A stretch of 64,000 nucleotides of DNA from Poecilobothrus nobilitatus (lineage: Eukaryota; Arthropoda; Insecta; Diptera; Dolichopodidae), in the NCBI GenBank assembly GCA_947095535.1, contig OX352774.1, forward strand, positions 114,393,996 through 114,457,995, written 5' to 3'. The notes beneath the pieces were generated by a model. The model ran no database searches, was not told where the DNA came from, and was given only the letters and a program-made list of their open reading frames with translations. Made by a program: the position numbers and the translations under genes. This document shows positions 34,501 to 46,004 of the stretch, piece after piece (position 1 is the first letter of the stretch; each line of letters begins with the position of its first letter).

Positions 34501-37500
34501 GTATTTCATCTTTTAAGACAGTTAAAATTACACAATTTGGGGTATTGATTATTTTTTTTCGAATTAATCATGAAGAAATATGTTTAACTCTGAGAAATAT
34601 ATATAAATATAAAGTTATTATATTACCTTTATTTTTTAAATGTTGTGGAACAGCAATACTAACTCCAACATTTTGTAAAAACAAATTAAATGAATTTGTA
34701 ATATTACATGTTATTTTAAAATATTCATTAACAAGCATTTGTGAATAACCTAGTTCAACTTGAGTTGATAAATGGAATCTAAAATTATATAAAAAATATT
34801 TAATATTTATTTAATATATAATTTTAATTATTGTTACATACGTTGGAGTTATATAACAAATTGGATTTAACCTCATATTATCCATTAATAATTTATAACG
34901 ATTATAATTTTTAAAATTTCTTTGTAATAATTTCGAATTTTTAATTAATATTGCATAATTACGTTCAGTGCCCATATGAATTTCAGTTCTCATTATTTGT
35001 AACTGGCAGTTTTCAAAAAATTGATTTGCATCTGTACTAAAAATTACACTGTAATATTTATCTGGATATATTTTTAAATCATGTTGTGCATCGAAATCCA
35101 AAAAATCAATGCTATCACCAATACTATTCTCATTTAATGTGGGAGGTGGTGATATTATTTCATGTAATTCTTTTGGTCTTAGTTCTTCTAAATTATTATA
35201 TACACAATATTTTAATGCTTTCAATTTGAAAGATTCATTACCATCCGTTAAATATACAACAAAATTACGAACTTTTAATGGAACATCAGTTAAAATTCTT
35301 AAAAAAATATGTTAAATTCCAATTTTATTAAAAAATTTATAATTATATATTTAATTTTGTACCTCATCACAAAAGTAATCTTGACTTTTTCGTCATTATT
35401 TAATTGAATTTTATCAAAACTAGCATAACCTTCAATAATATCCGTAATACGTTCTAAATCAATTTTAGTTGGAGATTTATAATTAACTAATGCTTGCTCC
35501 CAATGTGTACGTAATTCGGGTGCTATCACACTTTGAGATCCAGGAGGGACATTCTACAATAATTTTTTTTATCATTGTTGATTGTAAACTGTAAAATCAT
35601 AACGAGTTTTAAATAATTACCTGAAAAACTTTCCATAAATTTTCTAAAACAATTATACGTTCTTTTTGATCATATCTTATAGTTGGTGATAATGCTTCAA
35701 TACTACATGATATAAAATCAGCTACAGATGCTGATAAATATGCGCATCTTAAAGTTTTTAATAGGACATCAGAAAATACAGAATTCCATTTTTCTTGACG
35801 ATAATCAGACAACATTAAGGAGTATAGTCTAGAAATAATTTAAAATTTTAATATTTTAAAATAAAAGTATATTGCTATTACGTTAAAGCATTCGCATGAT
35901 CACCACTTTTAAAATATTCTTCAGCCATATCAATTGAAAGTTTCTTACAAAATCTTAAACATTTATAAGTTTTAAATTGAGTGCGAGCTTGTCCTAATAA
36001 AGAAATTATTGCACCCTAAAAAATAATTAAATTAAAATTTTTTTTTTGAGTTGCCGTTGATAATTACAGAATGGTTAAATCCACGTTCAATATCTTGTAC
36101 CATTGATATCATTTGTTGATCTGAGTATGGTTCACCAGTTTTAATTGTTCTTAAACCAAAAAATTCAGTAAATATTGATGTTTGATTATTATTTTGTTGA
36201 GAAGTGGGTGTTAAAGGTTCTGTTGGGGACAATGAAAGAGCTAAAAAATTAAATTTAATATAGTTCTTTTAATTAATATTTATAATTCTTACAGCATGAT
36301 TGCAAAAAAGCATCTTTTCTTTTAATAATATACTCAGCTGCCTTATGGTAATAAATGCCAGGATGTTGAGTTTGTAATGCTGGTAGATCATTTTTTATTG
36401 CTTCACAAAATAAATCAGCAAATGCACTATGCCTTAAAGAAAAATAACAATTAAATGTAAGAAGAATGTATAATGAATCTTTTAAATATTGAACTTACTG
36501 TGTACTTAACCATGCATAATGTTCAAATAATAATTCTTTAAACCCGACTCGACTTTTATATTTCTCTACATGACTAATAAAATGATTTATGGAATCTCTT
36601 GGAATTTTTAGTTTAAACATTAATCGACATATTTTATAATTTAAAAATCCAGCTACGGTTTTAATTTCTAAACAATTTGTATCAACTATTCTAATTTCAT
36701 CTAAGTTTGAATATGCTTGGGAATAATGCCTAGAAATATAATTTAAATCTATAAAAATTCTATAAAAATCATATTTAATTTACTTTAAAGCTGTATTATA
36801 ATCTGATCTCATCTCTGATACAAAACCTAATTTAAATTGATGACGAATTTTTAAAACTATATGTGATGCTGTTAGTTGTTCACGATGCATACGAATTTGT
36901 TTAATCATTTGCATATAGTAGGCTTGTGCCATTTCTAAAAATGCAGATTCTAAACGTAGAGTATAACCGGTTAAATGATCTGTATGTGGCAGGATAAATA
37001 ACATTTTACTACTAATACCACATGCTGTTGCTAAACTAGCCGCTCTTTCAGAAGCCAATAAATCATCACCAGTTGGTATTGGAGCAGATTTTTGTATTAA
37101 AACTAATGATAAACGTGTATTTCTATCCTAATAAAAAAAAAATCAATAAAAAAAAAATGATATCATGGTCATAAAATAATCAATTTAATCAAATATTTAC
37201 TTGTATACTGTGCTTTAAAGTTTGTATTAATGAGGCACATTGTAATTGCTTTTCAGACCAATCTGAATCACTCCATTCAATATCTTGAAATAATACTATA
37301 ACAGCTGGTAATACATGTAAATGTTTTAACATCCAATTCCGTTTTAATATGCCCTTTGGATGATACCATTCATAGCTAGGCCGTTTTGGTTTAACAACAG
37401 GAAATTCATAATTTGGTGCAATTATTTTAAATTGAACAGCAGCACTGAAATATTTTTAAAGACTTTAGATTTTTTTTATTCAATCTATTTATTCATACCC

Positions 37501-37635
37501 ATTTGTTTTCCTATTATTATTAAATGCATCCCATATTGATTTATGTACGGGATTTTTTGTAATTTCTAAGCCACAAAAACCTATTAAAGGTTGTGGTGGC
37601 ATTAATAGCTCACTAGGTAGAGCTGTTGTATCCAT
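31516..37635 (-). CDS. TRAPPC11: TRAPPC11 (gryzun/foie gras), TRAPP complex subunit, about 15 exons
   Basis: This is a subunit of the TRAPP complex, which tethers vesicles in ER-Golgi traffic and autophagy. Minus-strand exons: 37499-37635, 37201-37444, 36784-37127, 36499-36729, 36293-36432, 36068-36240, 35882-36017, 35621-35828, 35363-35553, 34842-35297, 34627-34778, 33941-34464, 32567-33431, 32248-32442, 31516-31554. All have GT-AG junctions. Family blocks are clear: IGFCGLEITKNPVHKSIWDA (exon 1), SYEWYHPKGILKRNWMLKHL (exon 2), LPHTDHLTGYTLRLESAF (exon 3), HPGIYYHKAAEYII (exon 5), QFKTYKC and MAEEYF (exon 7), SDYRQEKWNSVF (exon 8). The first half matches the foie-gras region and the C-terminal beta-rich half the gryzun region. 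Predicted size is about 1340 aa against 1133 in human, partly from an Asn-rich insert in exon 13. Exon 7 and the exon 12/13 junction do not keep frame. Exon 15 is inferred. Confidence 0.9.
32945..33035 (-). repeat. Asn-rich AAT-type repeat inside TRAPPC11 exon 13
   Basis: Runs of AAT/ATT codons encode a stretch dominated by Asn (NNNINNNNNNNNLNNNN and following). It lies in a linker between conserved segments, and the frame stays open through it. Expansion of a trinucleotide repeat in an AT-rich genome is the likely origin. Confidence 0.8.
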
Positions 37636-38394
37636 TTTAATATATATTTTTGGTTATAATTATAAAACTAAAATTTTTTTTTCCAATAGAGTTTAAAAAT
37701 TAAGAATTTTCTTATTTTTAATCACCCCAAATAATAAAAATATTTAAAAAAAAATAAAGTAGATATTACAACCCTCGCACCAAAAGATAATAATGACATT
37801 TTTTAAAATGTCATTTCGTTACATAAACGTCATCCAATTTTTATTATTTTTTATGATTTATGTTAAATTATTGGTTATGTAGCGCCAAAATACCATAAAG
37901 GTGTGAAAAATAAAAAACAAAAGTGAATAATTTCAATTTAATTCGATTTCAAAAAATTTTTGAATGATTTTCATTGTTTGGTTGAATTGAAATATTCGCT
38001 TTTTAAAATGGCCACTAGGTGGTAGATAATTCTGTTCTATAAATTTAAAGGTTTTTTTTATCCTTTTATTGCTTTTATTTAGTTGGTGCTTGTTTGAATG
38101 TAAAAAGAGTTGTAATAAATTTTGTAATAATTTTAATTAAGAAAAAAACTTATATCAGCTTATATCCTTATATGCTTATATATCTTATATATAACCATAT
38201 AACATATAACCATATAACATACCTAATATAAAAGGTAATTCGATTTAAATTAATTATAAATAGTGAAGGTTTTTAGTGATGTAGGCTGAGGTAGGTATAT
38301 ATTTTAAATAAATTTTAAGAATAGAATTGGCCTTGAGTTGGACCTTGGTTTATTTTTATTTTGACGAATACCTTATACCAAAAATTATATACTA
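37636..38394. other. Upstream flank of TRAPPC11, no gene seen
   Basis: A short palindromic word pair AATGACATTTT/AAAATGTCATT lies at about 37793-37815. Tandem ATATAACCAT words occur at 38190-38220. No promoter element is assigned. Confidence 0.4.
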
Positions 38395-38894
38395 ACAGAC
38401 ATCAGAAATTCAATCCCATACAAAAATTTTTGTAATGAAGCATAAATATTATACCAGACTATACTATTATCTGCTATTACAATTTGTCTGTATACCATTT
38501 TTTATCCATCTATAGAAAAACTATATTTGTTATAAGAAAGGTAAAACCAGAGACTACATAGAGATGTACAAATTCATACAAAAATTTGTACTAATTTTTT
38601 TTCAAACGGGCCAGCTAAAACTGGCTAGTTTTAAAAATCTTAAAGCACAGAAATATTTATTTTGTGTCATAGCTAAAAGAATTTAGCGAAAACCAGAATC
38701 TTCTGTAAAATCTGGTGTAAAATGATCATTCATATATTTTATGCATTTACAAAATTTTTTTATCCTTGTGATTATTAAACTTATACCAGAGACTACATAC
38801 TTATACCTCTGCTTATACATAAAAGGTTTGATAATGTGATAAAATATTTAATAACTTTCATTACAAAAATTTTTGTATGGGATTGAATGTCTGT
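38395..38894. mobile_element. MITE with TA target duplication and long inverted repeats
   Basis: The left end ACAGACAT, a 6-base insertion, then TTCAATCCCATACAAAAATT (continuing to about 38440) is matched in inverted form at about 38862-38894. TA lies directly outside both ends. The 500-bp interior has no transposase. TA flanks suggest a Tc1/mariner-mobilised MITE, but many MITEs would fit. Confidence 0.7.
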
Positions 38895-40039
38895 TATTAT
38901 ATAGTCTTTGCTTATACTGCTTATACCAAATAGTCGCGACATCTATGAATGATGAATTTTGAAATGAAATTTGAATGAAATGAAATTTTCATAGATAAAA
39001 TAAAATTCATATTTATACTAAATACGATTTTTTTTTTAATTTTAAATATAAACGTTTTTCATTTTTTTCTTTGATATACAATTTAAATTTAACCTTGAAA
39101 AAAAAAAGTTTTCTAAATAAAATAAATTGGTACAGTATAGCTATACTACAAATAAATTGTAACTTCATATACTAGGATAAACTCTCTACAAGGCTTAGAA
39201 AACCTCATATTTTATTTCTATTAAAGATTTGGTAAGCGTGCTGACGTCATACTCTTTTTTCTTAAATACTTTTTTTTCGTCGACTTGTCTAACTTTGAAC
39301 AGGTAGGCTAACATAACGTTGACCGAAAAAATAAAAAACTTTTGAAAACAATTTACTGCCATCTCTTAAGCAAAATACATTCTATTATCAGGAAATTGAA
39401 TTAATTTGTCCAAAGATGAAATAAAATTTTTAAAAGAGATTTAAAATGCACATCTACCCATAAAGTAGGGTTGCCAACATTTGACAAGCGCTCGCTTTAA
39501 GAATTAAAAATTAAAAAAAAAAAAATAAAAAAAATTGTTTCTTCATAACTTTTTCTTTATTCCTAATTTAAGAATAAAATATTATTATACCTATTGAGTA
39601 TAACAAAAACGTAAAAATAGTGAAACTGGGTTTTTCAAATTATGTACTTTTGTTGAAATATAACATCAAAGTAAAAACAAATAAGGTTGAAGAAACTTCA
39701 ACTTTTTCATAAATTATAAATCTAATCTTAAATTAATAAAGTCACAAAATAAAGTATAGAAAATATACTTATTTATTTTCTGAAATTGTACTTCTTATCA
39801 GTCACAGTCCATATCAAAATTAATTCTGATCAACAAAACTAGTTCGACTCACAGAATGATCTATCGTTTCTTCAGGTTGTGACTTGTGATTCCATTATTT
39901 AGTAAAAATACGTTTTATATTTAGATTCAAATCAATATCAATAAAACAGAGTGTGTGCAGATAATTTTGAAAAGCGCGACGCAACTGTTGCAATATTTAC
40001 TAAATTAGTTAAAGTTCAGAAAAATGTAATATAAAGTAT
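38895..40039. other. AT-rich stretch, no gene seen
   Basis: No coding or repeat structure that I can support, apart from homopolymer runs. Confidence 0.45.
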
Positions 40040-40850
40040 AGATTAATATCTTTGATCTTAACAGTTTCTTACCAAAGAGTTATAAGTTTCCTAAGAACAT
40101 TTTTTTGGACCACCCCTTGTTTGTGAGCTATTAGGGCTCAAAAATTGAAAATTTATTATTTTTAAACACCTGTAACTTAGGCACCTGTATACATTTTTCT
40201 TCGGCAAGATATAAAATTAAAGCGCCAGTAATATATTTTTATGTGTGTTAACGGTTTTTTTTAATTGTATAGGGTTACAAAGTTACAGCTCCTCAAAATT
40301 GCAAAAAAGCCCTATTTTTAGATGTATTTATGTATATATCTCAGGTTCTGCGTAGTAGTTTTGAAATCTAAAAACCCTAGAATATCGGAAATTTTCTTAC
40401 CTATATTAAACAATATCAAAATTATGCAACATTTTATAATTTACTATTTAAATTTACCATTAAGTGAAAACCAAATTTTGCATGATAATATTTCTTTTTT
40501 CATAACTCCAGCACGCTTTTAGATATGGAATTTCAAATTTTGAAGAACTTTTAGAATTAGTATAAGCTTCTTCAGAATTTTTTTTTGAAACTGAAAAACT
40601 CTCGGTTTGTGAACTCTATTAGGGCTCAAATATTAAAAATTTGTTATTTTTAAACACCTGTAACTTAGGTACCTGTACAAATGTTTTTTTGGAAAGCCAT
40701 AAAAATTAAAGGTTCAGTAATATATTTTTACGTGTGTCAATGGTTTTTCTTAGTTATATAGGATTCCGGACTTATAGCCATTAAAAAGTCCTATTTTCAC
40801 ATTTTTTCTTATAAAATTTTCAAATTTTCGTTCAAGACACAATTTTAAAC
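40040..40850 (-). repeat. Two tandem-like diverged fragments of the DINE-1-like family
   Basis: Two similar blocks (about 40060-40310 and 40560-40790) repeat TATTTTTAAACACCTGTAAC, then a CTTAG word, GTAATATATTTTTA.GTGTGT and TAGG.TT. Each is the reverse complement of the region around 22400-22620 in copy A. They are much more diverged than copies A and B. Confidence 0.6.
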
Positions 40851-40865
40851 AGTTTCTATTATCTT

Positions 40866-41141
40866 TTGGAAATGTGCGCTTTTAAAAACCGTTGGTTTAC
40901 ATTCTGCCTTGTTTTAGTAATGTTTTCTACCAACTATTTTATTTTGATGTTTAGGAGTTTTGATATAACAATCCTTCTTGCCTTGAGAAACTACCAGGAG
41001 ACTGGAGAATTATTTCTAAAGCTAGAGTCTCAAGGCCAAAAAGATACTGTCGGCAACCATGCCATAAAGTTGAATTTAAACAAAGGTGGTACTTTTATAA
41101 TGTGTAAAAATTTTAAAATAGTGTTAGCACAATTAAATTAA
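40866..41141 (+). other. Unrecognised 91-residue open frame with coding-like second half
   Basis: The first half is hydrophobic and AT-rich. From about residue 42 (NYQETGELFLKLESQGQKD and following) the codon use is less AT-biased than its flanks, which suggests a captured exon or transposase fragment. I recognise no family. It directly follows two DINE-1-like fragments, so it may lie inside a larger composite element. Confidence 0.2.
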
Positions 41142-41615
41142 ATAGTGAATTGAAAATTTAAGAGGTTTAATATATTTAATAAAAAAGTTGTTTTATTAAA
41201 TTTGCTATATTAATTGGGTTATTCAAATTTTGACCACCTGTTTTCTCATAGTTGATTAACACCATTAACGTTGACTGGGGCTTATTATTTAGTTATTCTA
41301 ACTTTGACCAAGGCTTTTTTCTTAACATTTTTATGCTGATCAAATTTATTCTTCACCACCTAGCTTTTATCATAAAAATGGTGTTAAAAATGGTCTTAAA
41401 ACACATATTTTGATTTTTACTTCTATTTTAGGACATAAGAACTCATGGAGCCCTTAATTTTGCAAAAATTTCTATTTTTTTAACTAAAATAGGTACTTTT
41501 AGTTAGAAAATTTTTATTACACTTTTAATGTTAAAAAGTGGTCAATAAAGACAAGTCGAAGTCGACAAATATTTTGAGAATTTTTGCATGTTTATTAATT
41601 GAAAGTTTTGAATTA
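41142..41615. other. Short intergenic stretch, no gene seen
   Basis: The words AGTTGATTAACACCATTAAC and TTTGACCA repeat loosely. No coding signal. Confidence 0.35.
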
Positions 41616-41619
41616 AAAA

Positions 41620-41825
41620 AATTATCTGAATTTATTTAGTAAAAATCGGAATTTAAAAAAAAAAAAAACCTGAAATTATTTAGTAAAAATTTGAAATCAT
41701 GTAGTAAAACTCTGAATTCCAAAAAAAAAATCTGAATTTTTTAGTAAATACCTGAATATATTTATCAAAAATCTGAATATATTTAGTAAATACCTGAAAA
41801 TATTTAGTAAATACCTGAATTTGAC
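41620..41825. repeat. Minisatellite of about 23-25 bp units
   Basis: About eight imperfect units of the form CTGAATATATTTAGTAAATA occur, some interrupted by A runs. The last units (41755-41820) are the most alike, which suggests recent slippage there. Confidence 0.75.
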
Positions 41826-41974
41826 CAGAAAATGCTATATATGTATATCTATCTTTCTTTATTCCGATCTTATTTCTTTCATATTCTTATATGTAATTTT
41901 AATTAAAAATCCAAACACAAATAAGACAAATTAATTTATTATTTTATTTATAGTCGTTAATTGGTTTATCAAAT

Positions 41975-42055
41975 CCAGTCAATGGCATAGTGGTTAAGAC
42001 ACCAGTCTTTCATTAGCAAAGTCTTGTGTTCAAACCCCGGCTCTGTCATGTAGAT
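41975..42055 (+). mobile_element. tRNA-derived SINE, family B, copy 1
   Basis: A box TGGCATAGTGG (41983-41993) and B box GTTCAAACCCC (42028-42038) are at tRNA-like spacing. The segment CCAGTCTTTCATTAGCAAAG (42002-42021) is shared with the copy at 50251. Stem pairing is too poor for a functional tRNA. An AT-rich tail follows. Confidence 0.6.
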
Positions 42056-42811
42056 TAATAAAACCTTACATATGTTTTTCTTATAATATAAAATTAGTGT
42101 AATTTGAGTCACATAATTAAAAAAAAAAAAAATAAGTATACATATACAGTCGGACTGACTTAATTGTACACATAAGAATCCTAAATACATCTATCCGAGT
42201 TTCGCATATATCAAAAGCTCGCATAAATGGACAATTTTGGGCATTTAAAAAAACTTGGATATATGTTGTTTATTTAATTATTGTACCTTGGGAATTTTAG
42301 TATCTAAAAAGTTTACAAAATTAAAAATTAGAGAAGAACTTAAAAATACAATAAAAAGTAACAAGTTCGAATTTTTCAGTTCACTGGAAAAAATGGTATC
42401 ATATAGTGTGTATATATTCATAATAATTACATAGATTTTATTTTAAAATAAAACGAAACAAAATAAATATTAAAATATAAGAACCTCCTATTTAATAAAA
42501 AAAAAAATAGAATATGTCGGTAATACGTGTATTAGGTCGAGAATAGATACTCTTACGTTACAACAATTAGTATTTTTAGTACTAGTTAGTTATTTTTAGT
42601 ACTTTAGTAGTTTCAAAAAAAATTAGGATAGAGTAATGAAATTTTAACCATGGGTAGGTTTAGTAAAAAACTTTTTTATGTAGCCGTCCGTCCATTACGG
42701 AGCTACAGTTCCTCAAACTTTGAATATCTTAAGTTCTGCTTAACATTTTTTCAATTTTAAAACGCCATTCGACAGGGCCTTTTTTTTACCTTTATAAATA
42801 AAAATCAAAAG
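42056..42811. other. AT-rich stretch, possible reversed DINE-1-like trace
   Basis: CCGTCCGTCCATTACGGAGC near 42685 resembles the reverse complement of the pol-like GGAGCTACA hairpin and ACGG run of the DINE-1-like family. No gene is seen. Confidence 0.35.
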
Positions 42812-42850
42812 GGGCCTGCGTGGCCTAGTGGGTAAAAGCGTATAAAAATG
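42812..42850 (+). mobile_element. SINE family A fragment (A-box half only)
   Basis: GGGGCCTGCGTGGCCTAGTG followed by GGTAAAAGCGT matches the 5' half of the family A SINE at 23584. The B-box half is missing. Confidence 0.5.
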
Positions 42851-42986
42851 ACCCGGTCAGGTCATAAATAAAAAATATGTAGTACTTTTATATCGTAATA
42901 ATGTATATCGTATAATTAATATTATTAATATTAATATTAATAATAATAATAATTATAATAATAATCATAATTAATAATAAATAATA

Positions 42987-43245
42987 GCTGCTACAGTGGA
43001 GCCATCTTTGGTTATATCATGCAAGTAAGGTGTTATACACTGCTGCAAGTTGTAATTCACGGATGGCGCTGACTGTGTAGTAAAATAATAACAATAATAA
43101 TAATAGCTGCTACAGTAGAGCCATCTTTGGTTATATCATGCAAGTAAGGTGTTATATACTGCTGCACGTTGTAATCCACTGATGGCGCTGACTCTATCGC
43201 TATCGCTCTATGACTCTAATCCACTGATGGCGCTGACTCGCTACA
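42987..43245. repeat. Tandem duplication, 119-bp period
   Basis: AGCTGCTACAGTGGAGCCAT at about 42986 recurs at 43105, and the similarity runs through GGTTATATCATGCAAGTAAG to GATGGCGCTGACT. A third partial unit repeats AATCCACTGATGGCGCTGAC near 43215. Copies differ at a few positions. It is flanked by AAT microsatellite. Confidence 0.8.
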
Positions 43246-43489
43246 GTGACAGTGGGGGTTGCCTTCAATATGTAACATGCCTCATGTAGTAATATATGAG
43301 GTTGCCTCATGTAGTAATATATACTACTACATGTACTACTACATGTTGTAACTGTTGTGACGGCTTTAGTCACTGTTAGCAAAATAATAATAATAGGCGG
43401 ATTCATTGTTTCCTTATAGTCCCACTCCCAATTCAATGTTTCCGTATCCATTTTCCTATCCTTTCCTATGCCTACTCCCTAGCCAATAT

Positions 43490-43765
43490 ACTTCGTTCGC
43501 AGGTAAGGGTTTCATCCCACTATAATATTGGCTAAAGGGGGAGGTGGGTTTAGTCAGTAAGAATCTGACACTACCAAGGGGAAATTCTTGGTGTCTTTGG
43601 AAGATTCCCACCTCCCTCAGGAAAGAAAAAAAAAAAAAAAACACCGAAGGAGTCTGGGTTCGAATCTCACACAGGTTTCCCCTTACAACATTTACAGCCA
43701 CACCTGAAAAGTAAAGGCTCTGTAATTTCCTGTTCACATTTATGTGGCAGAGAAATGCACTAAAA
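43490..43765 (+). repeat. Interspersed repeat with pol III B box, unclassified
   Basis: The block has GGGGGAGGTGGGTTTAGTCA, then GTAAGAATCTGACACTACC, then CCGAAGGAGTCTGGGTTCGA (B-box-like, shared with SINE family A), and ends in an A-rich tail near 43755. It may be a composite SINE. The open frame on the other strand (43456-43737) is a by-product of this repeat and not a gene. Confidence 0.5.
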
Positions 43766-43829
43766 AAAAAAAATAAATATCAAAATTATACAATTTTTTC
43801 AAATTTAGTATTTAAATTTACTGTTATTT

Positions 43830-44310
43830 ACCGTTTTTCGTCGGTAAGACATAACAATTAAAGCTCCAGTAATATAGTTTTATGTGTGTTAAACGTTTAT
43901 CTTAGTTGTATTGGGTTATAGAGTTACAGTCCCTCAAAATTACAAAAAAAGCCTCATTTTCAAATGTATATATCTCAGATTCAGCGTATTAATTTTACAA
44001 TCTAAAAATGCTAGAAGACAATGAAGACAACATTTTGCACAATTTTTCTTCCTTCATAACTCCGGTATGCTTTTATTTAGAATTTTAAAATTTTAAGAGA
44101 AAAAGATGTTTTAGAATTAGTATGAGTTTTCTCAGAACATTTTTTTGTACCACACTCTGTTTAAGGACTATTAGGGCCAAAATTTAAATTTAGCTATTTT
44201 TAAACGCCTGTAACTTAGGCACCTGTACAAATGTTTTCAAAATAAAAGACAAAAATTAAGGATTCACCTTTATAATTTTACATGTGTGAATCGTTTTTTT
44301 CTTAATTATG
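43830..44310 (-). repeat. Diverged fragment of the DINE-1-like family
   Basis: Shares GTAATATAGTTTTATGTGTG, TTTTTAAACGCCTGTAACTT and related words with the blocks at 40.1 and 40.6 kb. It is in the same (minus) orientation relative to copy A. Confidence 0.55.
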
Positions 44311-44324
44311 TTCCGAACAAATGC

Positions 44325-44445
44325 ATGAAACCACACACTCATTGACTTCGTATCAAAAAGATGAAGCACTCCTAGATGCATTTGATAGAGTTTGGTGTGA
44401 AACCATCCAGAAAAATCTGAAATTACATCTTTTTGGTTCCAAAGG
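44325..44445 (+). mobile_element. Short jockey-like reverse transcriptase fragment
   Basis: The translation DAFDRVWCETIQKNLKL resembles the AFD-VWH---LYKL box of jockey-clade reverse transcriptases, with a few residues missing before it. It is too short for a firm family call. Confidence 0.35.
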
Positions 44446-44469
44446 AGCCCTTTTAGCCCTTTATATGTT

Positions 44470-45030
44470 GTATGGGGATTTCAATATTTATACCCGAATA
44501 TCGTCATATGGGGTATCATTGAAAAAATCTTGGCGAGCTCTGCAATTTTAGTTTGGAGACCAGTATTCTAGGACGCCCTCCTTGGTCCCTGAGACCGTTT
44601 ACAAACCCTTAATACAAAAGTAAGCGGTATATTATCATGTGCGGTACAATTAAAAAGGTCTTGGCGAGCCTAACAACTTTTGTTTGGGCAATCTGGCCCC
44701 AGGATGCCCTGATTGGGTCCAGAAATCTTTTATAAACCCTTGATATAAAATCAGTTGTATATGATTATGTGGGGTATCAATGAAAAAATCTTGGCGAGCT
44801 CTTCAACTTTAGTTTGGGGACCATTGTTCTAGCACGCCCTGCTTGGTTCCTGAAACTGTTTATAAGCCCTTAATATAAAAGACAACGGTATATTATCATG
44901 TGGGGTATCATTAAAAGATCTTGACCAGCTCTACAACTTTTGTTTGTGGACCATGGTTCAAGGCCGTCCTGTTGGAGGATAAGAGCGTTTAAGAGCCCTT
45001 GCTATAAAAATCAGTGATACAATGCTTTTT
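44470..45030. repeat. Tandem array, about 130-bp unit, four copies
   Basis: The word GGGTATCATT (with variants) starts at 44511, 44642, 44772 and 44903, a spacing of 130-131 bases. Each unit continues with AAAAAATCTTGGCGAGCTCT, a TTTAGTTTGGGGACCA word, a CACGCCCTGCTTGGTTCC word and ATAAACCCTTAATATAAAA. Units differ at many positions, so the array is old. It is not related to other repeats in the window. Confidence 0.85.
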
Positions 45031-45647
45031 CAATATGCTTTTTTGTCATGCGATTTAATCATCTATTTGACGCTTGCAATGCAAGCACACATTACTAGAA
45101 TATGTGTATAGTCTTTTATTAAACCATCCCACCCCTACACAAGTAATTACAAGTACTTACTTCACAAAAACAAAAAGTATTTTTTATAATATTAATTATT
45201 TAAAAATTAATATGTTTTCCATTTTCAATAATATTTAAATATATATAATTGTGTAAATATCATTCATTTCAACTAAATAAAAATAAATTTAAGTATGCAA
45301 TTCTTTTGTTAAGTGTTTTATAAATTATGTTATTTTTTTTTTATTATGATTTTAATGATACTACATTATATTTCATTAAATAGTCTTATAATTTATTCAT
45401 GTATAGAATAAAAAAGAAAATGGTTCATTTGTTTAATAAAATTAAAAAAATGGTTCATTGTCTATTTTTTTTAAAGTTAAGTTTATATTACTGTGCAGCA
45501 GGGAAATATGTTGTATTTGTTGGTTGGTTGGTATAAATGGCTGGTCATGACAAAGACCTCAAGTACCGTGTTAGCCACTATCATTTCCGTGACCACAAAG
45601 TTAATATTGAGGGTATATTGTATTTAATTTTAGATTCATTTCGCGGT

Positions 45648-45767
45648 TTTCTGAAACCTTACCATTTCTTCAGGTTGCTTAACCGCTAGATCGCTAAGAA
45701 CGTTGAATTCACAGCTATCTAGAGCTACTTTTCTGGCCTTACTCAGCGCTGGGTAAGGTTTCAGAAA
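45648..45767. repeat. Perfect 16-bp inverted repeat with 88-base spacer
   Basis: TTTCTGAAACCTTACC at 45648-45663 is exactly complementary to 45752-45767. The spacer is less AT-rich than its surroundings. A 77-residue open frame on the minus strand spans it but has no recognisable motif. It may be part of a fold-back element. Confidence 0.6.
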
Positions 45768-45957
45768 TCGTAAAGGTGAAGTATATAATGGTTTATTTCC
45801 TATTCTGCTCATCACATTGAATGGGCTACCAGTCTGGCGACGTGTGCGTAAATAATCCTGTGAACACACCTATTGTTATGGCTATGTTCCGCCGAGATAA
45901 CTTTAATAGTTTTTCTATTCTTTTATTATCGTACGATGGCCAGATTTTCTTCATCGG

Positions 45958-46004
45958 GATATTATGCATAATGTATAAGGGGAGTGTACATTATGCATAA
46001 TATC
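45958..46004. repeat. Perfect 18-bp inverted repeat; each arm is itself palindromic
   Basis: GATATTATGCATAATGTA (45958-45975) and its exact complement (45987-46004) are separated by 11 bases (TAAGGGGAGTG). Each arm contains the palindrome ATTATGCATAAT. I cannot link it to a gene or element. Confidence 0.8.

Noticed and set aside
43456..43737. A 93-residue minus-strand protein
   Set aside because: It lies wholly inside an interspersed repeat with a B box and poly(A), so it is a by-product of the repeat.
45636..45869. A 77-residue minus-strand open frame as a gene
   Set aside because: It spans a perfect inverted repeat and matches no family I recognise; it is more likely part of a fold-back element.
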